Below, in pieces: positions 7,950 through 16,030 of a DNA stretch of 46,722 nt; the first letter of the stretch is position 1; each line of letters begins with the position of its first letter. The notes under the pieces are model-generated. The model was given only the letters and a program-made list of their open reading frames with translations, was not told where the DNA came from and searched no databases. The position numbers and the translations under genes are program-made. Origin of the DNA: Bradyrhizobium cenepequi (GTDB lineage: Bacteria > Pseudomonadota > Alphaproteobacteria > Rhizobiales > Xanthobacteraceae); the NCBI RefSeq assembly GCF_020329485.1, contig NZ_JAGKJI010000053.1, positions 1 through 46,722 on the forward strand, in the 5' to 3' direction.

Positions 7950-8909
7950 ATGGCCCGGGTTTCGTCGCGATCAAAGAAAGTTGTCTATGCGGCCCTGGCG
8001 GGCAATCTCCTGGTGGCCGTGACCAAATTTGCCGCTGCGCTGGTCACCGGCAGCTCGTCGATGCTGAGTGAAGGAGTGCATTCGCTGGTCGACAGCGGCA
8101 ATGAAGCGCTGCTGCTCTATGGCTATCACCGCTCCAGCCTGCGGCCGGACGCGACCCATCCGCTCGGCTATGGCCGCGAGCTCTATTTCTGGAGCTTCGT
8201 GGTCGCGATCCTGCTGTTCGCGTTCGGCGCCGGCATCTCGCTCTATGAGGGCGTGTTGCACGTGATGGCCCCGATCGCGATCGAGAACGCGATGGTGAGC
8301 TATGTCGTGCTGGCGCTGTCCTTCGTGTTCGAGGGCGCCTCGTGGTGGGTGGCGCTGAAGGCGTTTCGCGCCTCCAAGGGCGGCATGAGCTATTTGGAGG
8401 CAGTGCGGAAAAGCAAGGATCCGCCGTCCTTCATGGTGCTCCTGGAGGATACGGCCGCGCTGCTCGGCATCTCGATCGCCGCCCTCGGCATCTATTTGTC
8501 GATCCACCTGCAGCGGCCCGAGATCGATGGTGTCGGCTCGATCCTGATCGGCCTGGTGCTGGCGGCAACCGCCTGGCTGCTCGCCCGCGAGACCAAGGAG
8601 CTCCTGATCGGCGAGCCCGCACAAAGCGGGATCAACGCATCGATCGTTGCGCTCGCCGAACAAGAGGCATGCGTGGAGGGCGTCAACGGCGTCACCACCG
8701 TTCATCTTTCCCCGGACCAGATCGTGGCAAGCCTCAGCCTGGAATTTTCCGACGAATTGCGCACTCCGGACATCGAGCGCTGCGTCGAGGCGCTCGAGAA
8801 GCGCATCCGCGCGGCGCATCCCGAAGTGGTCTCGCTGTTCATCAAGCCACAAACCCGTCACCATTATGAAGCGCTGCGCAGCGCCAGGTTTGGCGGTGGC
8901 GGGAATTGA
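7950..8909 (+). CDS. Cation diffusion facilitator family transporter
   Basis: The product is 319 residues, a usual length for a CDF transporter. The N-terminal membrane domain holds the site H44-S-L-V-D48 in the helix SMLSEGVHSLVDSGNEALL. The cytoplasmic ferredoxin-like domain (about 215-305) includes VNGVTTVHLSPDQIVASLSLEF and ends with VVSLFIKPQ. In the fifth helix the expected HxxxD is replaced by LLEDTAALLG, as in several proteobacterial CDF proteins, so the metal is uncertain; zinc, iron or manganese are all possible. The ATG at 7950, after AAAGAGAACG, is the first start that gives the family N-terminus. It probably exports a divalent metal in exchange for protons. Confidence 0.9.
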   Translation: MARVSSRSKKVVYAALAGNLLVAVTKFAAALVTGSSSMLSEGVHSLVDSGNEALLLYGYHRSSLRPDATHPLGYGRELYFWSFVVAILLFAFGAGISLYEGVLHVMAPIAIENAMVSYVVLALSFVFEGASWWVALKAFRASKGGMSYLEAVRKSKDPPSFMVLLEDTAALLGISIAALGIYLSIHLQRPEIDGVGSILIGLVLAATAWLLARETKELLIGEPAQSGINASIVALAEQEACVEGVNGVTTVHLSPDQIVASLSLEFSDELRTPDIERCVEALEKRIRAAHPEVVSLFIKPQTRHHYEALRSARFGGGGN

Positions 8910-9037
8910 GGCGACCATGCCGGCGTGCGAACGCGAAAGATGCGGGGCACCCCTTGCGACTTTGCACTGGCGCAGTCGGAACTTTCGCTCTAATCTCTCA
9001 TTAGTTTTGCAGTTTCATCCAGCAAGGGAGTGCGGGG

Positions 9038-9259
9038 ATGGCGACGCAAATCGTGATGGATCACACTGGCGACAGCCGGCACAACTTCAATCCCGCCGAC
9101 GAGAAGGCCCTGCGCGAGGCGCAACTGCGCTTCGACGCACTGATGAAGAGCGGCTATACCGCGGCGGTGCGGGACGTATCGGGGCAGCCGAACGTGATCC
9201 GTTCCTTCGATCCGACCGCCGAAGAGACGCTGTTCTATCCGAGACTTGTCGGCGGCTAG
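9038..9259 (+). CDS. Small conserved protein ending in Gly-Gly, function unknown
   Basis: The protein has 73 residues starting at an ATG with a strong AAGGGAG ribosome binding site seven bases upstream. The visible layout is a short strand pair (TQIVMDHTGDSRHNF), a helix (EKALREAQLRFDALMKSG), then strands TAAVRD, NVIRSF and ETLFYPRLVGG. The C-terminal Arg-Leu-Val-Gly-Gly tail and the strand-helix-strand order recall ubiquitin-like beta-grasp proteins, but no sequence similarity to any of them can be shown here. I recall similar proteins in rhizobia with the conserved SFDPTAEETLF motif. It lies eight bases ahead of a second unknown gene, almost certainly in the same operon. Confidence 0.75.
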   Translation: MATQIVMDHTGDSRHNFNPADEKALREAQLRFDALMKSGYTAAVRDVSGQPNVIRSFDPTAEETLFYPRLVGG

Positions 9260-9267
9260 GCCGGTCC

Positions 9268-9672
9268 ATGTCCGGGAGGCTGTCGCGGGCGTGCGCTGAG
9301 GCCGCGCGGCTGGCGCGGGCAGCTTGGCGGCGGTTCGTCGAATATTGCGTTCTGGATGACAGCCAGTCGCGCGGGCTGACGCTGTTGAAGGAATGGCTGA
9401 CGCCTGAGCAGCTTGCGCAGTATGAGGCGAGCGGCCATTTCGACGTGATCGGCTGCCACAGCGGCAGGCGCTACCGGATCCGTCACGGCACCGGCATGAA
9501 CATCTACGAACTGGACGAGCAGGGCCGGCTGCATGCCGGCTGGTGTTTCGTGCCCAGGGACACGCTGGTGGCCGGCGACGTCATGCTGGCGCAGAAGATC
9601 GCGCTCGAGGCCAACGAGCGGTCTGCGCTGGCGGTCGCGCGAAGCTTCCCGGTCCGCTGGAGGCCGACATAG
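9268..9672 (+). CDS. Conserved protein of unknown function, partner of the Gly-Gly protein
   Basis: The product has 134 residues. An N-terminal helical, arginine-rich part (about 1-25) is followed by a compact conserved domain with LTLLKEWLTPEQLAQYEASG, FDVIGCHSGRRYRIRHG, MNIYELDEQGRLHAGWCFVP and GDVMLAQKIALEANE. Four cysteines occur (C9, C27, C64, C91); none sits in a motif I can assign to an enzyme. No membrane segment or signal peptide is visible. The ATG at 9268 is eight bases after the upstream stop, with only a weak ribosome binding site, so translation may depend on the upstream gene. I do not recognise a function. Confidence 0.75.
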   Translation: MSGRLSRACAEAARLARAAWRRFVEYCVLDDSQSRGLTLLKEWLTPEQLAQYEASGHFDVIGCHSGRRYRIRHGTGMNIYELDEQGRLHAGWCFVPRDTLVAGDVMLAQKIALEANERSALAVARSFPVRWRPT

Positions 9673-9683
9673 CCAGCTGTCAG

Positions 9684-10241
9684 TTACCGGCGCGACAATG
9701 GCGGCGGTGGCGGCGGCTCGGTGGTGCCGGGGCCGAGCGATCGCTGCACCATCGCGGTGTCGGCCCAGCGGCCGAAGCGATAGGCGACGCCGGGGAGCAG
9801 CCCGACGCAGGAAAAGCCGAACCGCTCATGCAGTACCAGCGAGGCGGCGTTGTCGCTGTCGATGTAACCGATCATCTGGCGAAAGCCGGCCGCCGCGCAC
9901 GCGTCGATCAATTCGCCAAGCAGGAGACCCCCGATGCCGCGGCCGACATGGTCGTGGTGGACATAGATCGAATGCTTTACGGCATACCGATAAGCCGGCC
10001 GCTTCCGGAACATGACGACATAAGCATAGCCCACCACCTCGCCGTCACGGCTCGCGACCAGGTGCGGCAGGCGGTGATTGCGGAAATTTTTGCGCCGGTC
10101 GCGAAAGTCATCCGGCTCCGGCACCCCGCTGTGCTCGACGCTGTCGTCGACGCCGCGCCGGATGTGGCGGCGGTAGATCGAGAGCATGGCCTCGACATCG
10201 GCTTCGCGCGACGGCCTGACGACGATACTCTCCTCGTTCAT
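9684..10241 (-). CDS. GNAT-family N-acetyltransferase
   Basis: The protein is 185 residues long. It starts with the family pattern IVVRPSREADVEAMLSIYRRH and carries the acetyl-CoA binding loop in VHHDHVGRGIGGLLLGELI (V-G-R-G-I-G-G), then the DSDNAASLVLHERFGFSCVG segment. The overall pattern resembles phosphinothricin-type acetyltransferases, which acetylate small amines. A proline run (EPPPPPPLSRR) ends the protein. The start is only six bases after the stop of the Orn/Lys/Arg decarboxylase gene, so the two are translationally linked. A polyamine or amino-acid-derived amine is therefore a reasonable but unproven substrate. Confidence 0.88.
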   Translation of the reverse strand: MNEESIVVRPSREADVEAMLSIYRRHIRRGVDDSVEHSGVPEPDDFRDRRKNFRNHRLPHLVASRDGEVVGYAYVVMFRKRPAYRYAVKHSIYVHHDHVGRGIGGLLLGELIDACAAAGFRQMIGYIDSDNAASLVLHERFGFSCVGLLPGVAYRFGRWADTAMVQRSLGPGTTEPPPPPPLSRR

Positions 10242-10247
10242 CGGCCG

Positions 10248-12605
10248 TCACTCGGAAATCACGTAGGTGAACAGGCGCACGCGCCCTGTGGCGTCGATTT
10301 CCTTGTAGACGCCCTGGATCTCGACCTCGAAGCCCGGAAACGCATTGAAGGACGCCTCGAACATCTTCAAGTAATCGATCATCGGCCGGGTTCGTTCCGA
10401 CAATCGTTCCCCCGGCACGATGGTGGCGATGCCCGGCGGGTAGACTACGAACGGCGTCGCGGCGATGCGGCCCGAGATCTCCTCGATCGGGAGATAGTCG
10501 ACGTCGTTGCGCACGAGGTAGCGTGATGCCTCGCGCGGCGACATCGCGATATCGGGCAGGTGCTCAGGCAGGAACTGCTTGCGCTGCAGCGCGCTCACGT
10601 CGGCCGCGCGGAAGAAGCGGTGCATGTCGGCGCAGAGGTCGCGCAGGCGGACGCCGGCATAGCGGACCGGCCGACGGCGGAAGAATTCGGGGATGACGTC
10701 TTCGAGCAGCGCATTGTCGTCATGCAATTTCTTGAAGGCGACCAGCCCCGAGATCAGCGTCCCCGCCTTGCTCGCTTCGACGCCCGGCGTCAGCAGGAAG
10801 AGCAGCGAGTTGAGGTCGTTCTTCTCGGCGACGATGCGGTTCTCGCGCAGATACTGCGCCACCACCGGGGAGGGGATCCCGTGCTCGGCATAGGCGCCGG
10901 TCGCGTGATCGAACCCCGGCGTGAGCAGCGTCAGCTTGTTCGGGTCGGTCATGGCAAAGCCCGTCGTCATCTCGGGAAAGCCATGCCAGGTATCGCCGGG
11001 CTTGAGCTGCCAAAATGCGGGATTGCTCGCGAGCTGGTCGGTCGAGATGGTTTCCCAGGCGACATTGTGCGTACCGCCTTCGCGCGCAACATCGGGGATC
11101 ATCACGCGGTCCGGCACGAACGGCTCGAAGAACCAGCGGCGCTCGGGGCGGGCTTCGTTCTCCTCGAATTCGCGGCGGGTGGCGCGGATTTTCTTGCGCA
11201 GCTCGATGCCGAGCCGGATCGTGTCGTCCCACAACACTTCGCCGGAGCGGCCTTTCATCATCTGCGCGCCGACATCGAGGGAGGCGAACAGCGGATAGAA
11301 TGGCGAGGTCGAGGCATGCTGCATGAAGCTCTCGTTGAAGCGCCGGTGCTCGACTCGGCGCTTCTGGCCCTTGATGTGGCGGTCGCGGACGTGGATCTGC
11401 GACGCCTGCGAAAAGCTCGCGAGCTGCTTGTGGGTCGATTGCGTGGCGATGATGCCAGGCGCCTCCGCGCCGAGATCGGCAAGGCCCATGGCGAAGCGGC
11501 CGGCATAGATCGGATGGAACTTCATGAAGCCGGCCCAGGCTTCGTCGAACAGGATGTAGTCGCAGAGATGGCCGATGCGCTTGAGGATCATCTCCGCGCT
11601 GTGGATGGTGCCGTCATAGGTGCATTGCTCGACCACGGCGACGCGGAAGGGGCGGGGCTTCTTCCAGGCGTCCATGTCCTTGACCAGCGGGTGATTGCGG
11701 ATGCGCTCGCGCAACGCGGCTTCGTCGAGCGCGTCCCAGCGCATCGGCCCGATCAGGCCCCAGGCGTTGCGAACGGTCGGCACATAGACCGGAATCCCGC
11801 CGCCGAGCAGCAGCGCGCCGTGGTGGGCAGCCTTGTGGTTGTTGCGGTCGAACAGCACGAGGTCGCCGTCGGTGACCAGCGAGCCGAGCGCGACCTTATT
11901 GGAGGTCGAGGTGCCGTTGAGCACGAAATAGGTCTTCTCCGCACCGAAGATCCTGGCGGCTTCCTTTTGCGCCCGCAGCGCCGGCCCCTCGTGGGTCAGG
12001 AGATCACCGAGATCGAGCACGGAATTGTCGAGGTCGTCGCGGAACACGGCTTCGCCGAGATGTTCGACGAACACACGTCCGATCGGGCTGCGGCTGTAGA
12101 ACACGCCGCCATTGTGGCCGGGGCAAGTCCAGAGCTGGTTGCCCTCTTCGGCATAGTCGACCAGCGCGCCGAAGAACGGCGTCTTCAGCGTCTCGGCATA
12201 TTGCTTCAGCCGGCTGATCAGGTTCTTGGCGATGAACGGCGGCGTCTCCTCGGACAGGAACACATAGCCGTCGATGAAGTCGAGCACCTCGACCGGCAGG
12301 TCTTCAAACCTCTTGCGGCGGATCAACAGGATGATCGGGAAGTCGAGTCCGCGGCGTCGCATCAGGTTGATCAGCGACGCGGTCTTGCCCTCCATGCCCT
12401 TCTTGCCCCAGTCCACCACCATGCAGCCGATCGCCGCGTCCGTCTGCACCGCGATCTCGGCATCCTCGAGCTTTCGGGCGCGCACCACTTCGAAGCCGGA
12501 GCGCTGGATCTCATCGATGATCTGGTTGAACCGGATGCCCTCGAGATCCTCCGGATCGAACACGGGCGCCGCGAACAGGAAGGTGAAGCGTCGGAAATAG
12601 TCCAT
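10248..12605 (-). CDS. Orn/Lys/Arg decarboxylase (PLP-dependent, fold type I)
   Basis: The protein has 785 residues from the ATG at 12605, which follows GAGGA at a good distance. Residues 1-135 are the response-regulator-like wing domain of inducible-type basic amino acid decarboxylases. The PLP domain contains TCPGHNGG (160-167), D354 in FDEAWAGF, which contacts the PLP nitrogen, and the Schiff-base lysine K393 in QSTHKQLASFSQAS. The C-terminal domain has the GIATIVPGERL segment. It converts lysine, arginine or ornithine to cadaverine, agmatine or putrescine; the exact substrate cannot be fixed by eye. It is cytosolic. It heads an operon with the GNAT gene at 9684. Confidence 0.93.
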   Translation of the reverse strand: MDYFRRFTFLFAAPVFDPEDLEGIRFNQIIDEIQRSGFEVVRARKLEDAEIAVQTDAAIGCMVVDWGKKGMEGKTASLINLMRRRGLDFPIILLIRRKRFEDLPVEVLDFIDGYVFLSEETPPFIAKNLISRLKQYAETLKTPFFGALVDYAEEGNQLWTCPGHNGGVFYSRSPIGRVFVEHLGEAVFRDDLDNSVLDLGDLLTHEGPALRAQKEAARIFGAEKTYFVLNGTSTSNKVALGSLVTDGDLVLFDRNNHKAAHHGALLLGGGIPVYVPTVRNAWGLIGPMRWDALDEAALRERIRNHPLVKDMDAWKKPRPFRVAVVEQCTYDGTIHSAEMILKRIGHLCDYILFDEAWAGFMKFHPIYAGRFAMGLADLGAEAPGIIATQSTHKQLASFSQASQIHVRDRHIKGQKRRVEHRRFNESFMQHASTSPFYPLFASLDVGAQMMKGRSGEVLWDDTIRLGIELRKKIRATRREFEENEARPERRWFFEPFVPDRVMIPDVAREGGTHNVAWETISTDQLASNPAFWQLKPGDTWHGFPEMTTGFAMTDPNKLTLLTPGFDHATGAYAEHGIPSPVVAQYLRENRIVAEKNDLNSLLFLLTPGVEASKAGTLISGLVAFKKLHDDNALLEDVIPEFFRRRPVRYAGVRLRDLCADMHRFFRAADVSALQRKQFLPEHLPDIAMSPREASRYLVRNDVDYLPIEEISGRIAATPFVVYPPGIATIVPGERLSERTRPMIDYLKMFEASFNAFPGFEVEIQGVYKEIDATGRVRLFTYVISE

Positions 12606-12711
12606 CGGTGTCCTCGGAATATACCGAGCGAGCTGTCGGCACATTCCGTGACAGGCAGATGACGATGGCGCCGGCGGGGGAAAATTGACGGCCGGGCGGA
12701 CCGATGCCGCC

Positions 12712-13863
12712 TCAATCCGGTGCGCCTTGCCTCGGATATTCGAGCTGCATGGCGACGAAATCTGCGGTGCGCCGTCCGTAGCGTGCCTCGATCCGCTGCA
12801 GCGTGTGGTCTAGCGCTTGCGCCGGCGGCATCGACGCGACCGGTTGCAGCAATCGCTCGGCGGGCCAGTGGGCGGCGACCTGATCGGGAAGGATGCGCAG
12901 GCCGTTGCGGCTTGGCTGCGCTTCCGCCGTCGCGGCAAAGGTCACCGCCCGCGAGCGATAGGTCCGCGACCAGGCGTCGGCTGCAAGCGCGAGCGAGACT
13001 TCGTCGATGCCGGGTGCGAGCGCGATGCCGAGCTGCTCGCGGTTCCAGAAGGCGAGCGTGTTCTGGATCGCCGTGAGCGCGAACGGCCGTGTGAACTGGA
13101 ATGCGCCGCTGTCGTGGCGCGCATCCCAATGGGGGAGGCCGATCCCGCGGGCGACCGCTTGCGCTTTCTCGCGGCCGGCGATCGCTTCGATCAGCGTGAG
13201 CGACATCGGCATCGAAGCCGTTATTCCCGTTGTCGTCGCCACGCCCTGGTTGACCACGATCCTGCGATCCCTGACGTAGTCGATCGTCGGATGCTTGTCG
13301 CGCAACTCCTTCAGGTAATACCAGTGCGTCGTCGCCCGCCTGCCGTCGAGCAACCCGGTGCTGGCGACGACCTTGGCGCCAGCGCAGACGCCAATGATGA
13401 TCGCGCCCCTTCCCGCCTGGTCCTTGATCCATTGCACGACCTTCGCGTCGTCATCGCGGCTCATCGCTGGCACGATGACATAATCGGCGCCGTCAGGATG
13501 TTGCGCATCAAATGCCGCAATGGTGGCATGCGGCTCGACCTTCAGCACCGGGAACAGCGTGACCGGCCCGGGCCCCGTCGCGAGCGTCACCACGTCGGCG
13601 ACATCGGCGCGCTTGAGGATGCCATAGGGCAGCAGATAGTCGGTGGTCTCGGTCTCTTCGTTGATGCCGACGATCGCAATCAGCGGCCGCTGCCGCTTCG
13701 GCGGTTTCAATGCCGCGATTGTCGCGTCAGCCTCTTGGCTCGCGATCGTCGGCGCGTTTGCAAATGCAGGTCGCGAGGGCAGCGTCAGAAGCCAGCCGCC
13801 GAAGATGATCAGGAAAAGCGCGGCAGCGGCAAGACCGCCCCACGCGAGAAATCGCCAATTCAT
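12712..13863 (-). CDS. DJ-1/PfpI-family protein with N-terminal membrane anchor
   Basis: The 383-residue product starts with one hydrophobic helix (FLAWGGLAAAALFLIIFGGWLL) that anchors or exports it. A GATase1/DJ-1-like domain runs from about 60 to 240. The nucleophile elbow is GVCAGAKVVASTGLLDGR, with the cysteine where DJ-1/PfpI proteins have theirs, followed by ATTHWYYLKEL and VVNQGVATTTG, a pattern shared with the amidase domain of GlxA-type regulators. There is no AraC helix-turn-helix; instead about 140 further residues of unknown type follow. The role is unclear: amidase, glyoxalase or sensor. It lies upstream of the decarboxylase on the same strand, about 106 bases away. Confidence 0.85.
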   Translation of the reverse strand: MNWRFLAWGGLAAAALFLIIFGGWLLTLPSRPAFANAPTIASQEADATIAALKPPKRQRPLIAIVGINEETETTDYLLPYGILKRADVADVVTLATGPGPVTLFPVLKVEPHATIAAFDAQHPDGADYVIVPAMSRDDDAKVVQWIKDQAGRGAIIIGVCAGAKVVASTGLLDGRRATTHWYYLKELRDKHPTIDYVRDRRIVVNQGVATTTGITASMPMSLTLIEAIAGREKAQAVARGIGLPHWDARHDSGAFQFTRPFALTAIQNTLAFWNREQLGIALAPGIDEVSLALAADAWSRTYRSRAVTFAATAEAQPSRNGLRILPDQVAAHWPAERLLQPVASMPPAQALDHTLQRIEARYGRRTADFVAMQLEYPRQGAPD

Positions 13864-14134
13864 GGCCTAAGTCGCTCTACGAATTCACCACCTCGCCCCC
13901 GCCGCGCAAGCTACCCGCTCACGCCACATTTCGAAATGACGCAAATCCGGCAAAAACCGACGCAGGCGCAACAATGGAGAGGGCGGATCGCTGAAACTTC
14001 AGTCGAGAGCCACCTGCGAAATTATTCCCCTCGTCAGGCATACACAGCGAAAAAATTGTTCGTGCTCTCCAGCGGAATAGAACGCGCCCTCGCATGTCCT
14101 ATTCATGCAAGCCATTTTGCCTACAGGAGCTATC

Positions 14135-14524
14135 ATGAAGAACCCATCGATTGGTTTCGCACTCGCCGCCGCCATTTCGCTGGCGACGGTCTCCACAGCG
14201 TTCGCCGCGCCGCCGACCAAGACCGGCACCACCGCGAAGGGACCTGTGCTGACGGACGCAAAGGGCATGACCCTCTATACCTTTGACAAGGACTCCGATG
14301 GCAAGTCGGCCTGCAACGGTCCGTGCGCGACAAACTGGCCGGTCCTGAAGGCTGAGGCGAGCGACAAGTCGGGCGAGGGCTACACCATCATCAGCCGTGA
14401 CGATGGCTCCAAGCAGTGGGCCTACAAGGGCAAGCCGCTTTATACCTTCGCCAAGGACCAGAAGCCCGGCGACATCACCGGCGACGGTTTTCTGAACGGC
14501 GCCTGGCACCTCGCGCAACCCTGA
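14135..14524 (+). CDS. Secreted Yx(FWY)xxD-motif protein (COG4315 type)
   Basis: The protein has 129 residues from an ATG preceded by CAGGAG. A clear signal peptide (KNPSIGFALAAAISLATVS...AFA) precedes a mature part with two copies of the family motif: LYTFDKDSDGKSACNGPCA and LYTFAKDQKPGDITGDGF. The cysteine pair in SACNGPCATNWP is also typical. There is no lipobox cysteine at the cleavage site, so it is periplasmic rather than a lipoprotein. The function of the family is unknown. An AT-rich upstream region of 270 bases holds its promoter, but no convincing box could be defined. Confidence 0.9.
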   Translation: MKNPSIGFALAAAISLATVSTAFAAPPTKTGTTAKGPVLTDAKGMTLYTFDKDSDGKSACNGPCATNWPVLKAEASDKSGEGYTIISRDDGSKQWAYKGKPLYTFAKDQKPGDITGDGFLNGAWHLAQP

Positions 14525-14587
14525 GGTTGATCTCGGAACAATTTGAGAAGCGGGTTAGCGCAGCCATCGTGGCAGGCTATCGCGCCC

Positions 14588-15031
14588 TTATCTCGTATGC
14601 CCCCACGCCTCGTCCCAATCCGCACCGGCCGCGTCGACGACGCGGCCGTCGGCCTCGAAGAATTTGTTCGGCACCTGGAAGATCGCAAGGATCAACCCGC
14701 CTTCGGGGCACCAGGCGACGTGGCGGCTGCCGGCTTCGCGCCACATGAACTCGCCCGTCTTTGCGGCAATGCCCTGCGCCGGGCCTTCCGTATCGACCAG
14801 CGAACCTTCGAGCACATAGGTCTGCTCGATATTGACGTGCTCATGGTCGGGCAGTACCGCGCCCGGCGCAAAGCGCATCAGGGCTGTCATCAAGCCCGTC
14901 TTGCGGTCGAACAGCAGCGTCTTGGCCTCGCAACCGGGGAAGCGGGTCTTCTGCCACTCCATCTCCTGCGGGCGCACGAGATGGGAATGCGTGTCGGCAG
15001 TCTGATGCGCCTCCGGCGTTGCAACGTCCAT
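14588..15031 (-). CDS. Cupin-domain protein
   Basis: The protein has 147 residues. The first cupin motif is seen as PDHEHVNIEQTYVLEGSLVD, with His, His, Glu metal ligands, and the second as GEFMWREAGSRHVAWCPEGG, with a His. This matches single-domain cupins of the ChrR-like or quercetinase-like kind; a zinc- or manganese-binding cytosolic enzyme or sensor is likely. No sigma factor gene is adjacent, so an anti-sigma role is not supported. The gene is co-directional with the PAS_5 gene at 15095, which lies 63 bases upstream, and could share its transcript. Confidence 0.85.
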   Translation of the reverse strand: MDVATPEAHQTADTHSHLVRPQEMEWQKTRFPGCEAKTLLFDRKTGLMTALMRFAPGAVLPDHEHVNIEQTYVLEGSLVDTEGPAQGIAAKTGEFMWREAGSRHVAWCPEGGLILAIFQVPNKFFEADGRVVDAAGADWDEAWGHTR

Positions 15032-15094
15032 GGCGTTCCTCCGGTTTCGTTGAACCGAAGGGATGATAGCCGGATCGCGCGGCCGCGTCAGCGG

Positions 15095-15649
15095 TTACCG
15101 CAATCCTTCATACAGCGTGAATCCGCGCGCGATCGCGAGCTTTCGCAGTGCACGCGGCACGAATCTATCCGGCGGATGCAGATAGCGCCACGAGGTCAGT
15201 TTAAAATCAGAGAGCGTGGTCGCGACGGTCTCGAACGGTGCGAGCAGGCCGGTGAGGCTCACCGGCACATGGGCGCGGTTGTTGAAAGGGAGCAGCAGCA
15301 GTTCAAGATGGGCCGGCGTACCCGTCTGGCTCGATGCCGTGACGCCGGCGATGGCGGGCAACATCTCCTCGGCGACAAAGGTGACGATGTCCTCGATCTG
15401 ACGGCGGCTCTCGCCGGTGAACAGCGCCGTGAAGCTCTTGTCCTTGAGGTCGCAGCCGAGCAGGGCGCAGACGCGCGTACCGGCGACGCGAAAGGGAAAG
15501 CCCGCCTCATGCTCGTACGACAGCACGAAAATGTCGCCGAGCCGCTCGCGAACGGCCTCAGGATCGAGGTCGCTGCGATCGGGAGCGCGCGCGTTGCCGC
15601 GCGTCTTGTCCCAGTAAGCGAAGAATTCGCGGCTTCCCGGATGCTTCAT
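15095..15649 (-). CDS. PAS_5-family single-domain protein
   Basis: The product is 184 residues long. It begins with SREFFAYWDKTRGNARAPDRSDLDP and continues with FVLSYEHEAGFPFRVAGTRVCALLG and LLLPFNNRAHVPVSLTGLLAPF, the pattern of the alphaproteobacterial PAS_5 family (formerly a DUF). Such proteins hold one PAS fold and no output domain. In Caulobacter, single-domain PAS proteins act on the cell-cycle circuit at the pole. The upstream region contains a CtrA-type box at 15798, about 150 bases before this start, which would fit a cell-cycle link, but this is inference. Confidence 0.82.
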   Translation of the reverse strand: MKHPGSREFFAYWDKTRGNARAPDRSDLDPEAVRERLGDIFVLSYEHEAGFPFRVAGTRVCALLGCDLKDKSFTALFTGESRRQIEDIVTFVAEEMLPAIAGVTASSQTGTPAHLELLLLPFNNRAHVPVSLTGLLAPFETVATTLSDFKLTSWRYLHPPDRFVPRALRKLAIARGFTLYEGLR

Positions 15650-15797
15650 TCAAGAACCTTGCCCTGCGCTTGCCATGCCGGGACACACATCTGTCCCGGT
15701 TTCGCACAAGCTCATTCATTCTCAGTAGTGCAGGGGAACTTTTGCAGCGTCCATGCCGCGGCCATGTTTTCGCGAGCTTTCCGGCAGTTTTGCGGTG

Positions 15798-15812
15798 TTA
15801 ACGTTAAGTTAA
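15798..15812. promoter_or_regulatory. CtrA-type binding site (TTAA-N7-TTAA)
   Basis: The sequence TTAACGTTAAGTTAA matches the full CtrA consensus exactly, with seven bases between the two TTAA halves. It lies in the divergent region between the PAS_5 gene and the leader of the rhomboid gene. Binding is not shown, and a third TTAA inside the spacer makes the match somewhat easier by chance. Confidence 0.5.
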
Positions 15813-15947
15813 CTATGAGCTTGGCGCCCCCAGCATGCCCCCTTATTGTTCGTTCATTCCCGTTCTTGCCGGCTGTTCTCCAGGGGCCGGCGGGTCCGTA
15901 CACAGGTGGCGTCAAACAATCAGGTCATCGCGCGGGGAGGGGTGGGG

Positions 15948-15983
15948 ATGTCCTTCCGTTCCTCTTGGGCGCGACAAGACTGA
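15948..15983 (+). CDS. Possible 11-residue leader peptide
   Basis: An ATG five bases after GGGGAGGGG opens a frame of eleven codons (MSFRSSWARQD) that stops ten bases before a strong terminator hairpin. The arrangement, leader peptide then terminator then gene, resembles transcription attenuators. No run of one regulatory codon is present. It may equally be chance within a small RNA. Confidence 0.3.
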   Translation: MSFRSSWARQD

Positions 15984-15992
15984 CAGGAGCAG

Positions 15993-16030
15993 AGGGCGGG
16001 CTTTCTCAGGGCCCGCCCTTATTCCTTTTC
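15993..16030 (+). terminator. Rho-independent terminator
   Basis: AGGGCGGGC (15993-16001) and GCCCGCCCT (16011-16019) form a perfect nine-base GC-rich stem with a nine-base loop, followed by TATTCCTTTTCTT. It ends a transcript that must begin upstream, since no full gene on this strand precedes it for over a kilobase. That means a small RNA or the leader of the rhomboid gene. Confidence 0.85.

Noticed and set aside
7971..8918. A 315-codon open frame on the minus strand
   Set aside because: It is antisense to the cation diffusion facilitator gene and has shadow-like composition.
8977..9015. A possible EcfG (general stress) promoter, GGAAC...GTT, ahead of the 73-residue gene
   Set aside because: The gap between GGAAC and the nearest GTT is about 21 bases, longer than the usual 16-17, so it does not fit.
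10560..12662. A 700-codon open frame on the plus strand
   Set aside because: It lies opposite the decarboxylase gene, and its composition (rich in Arg, Asp, Gln, His) is that of an antisense shadow in GC-rich DNA.
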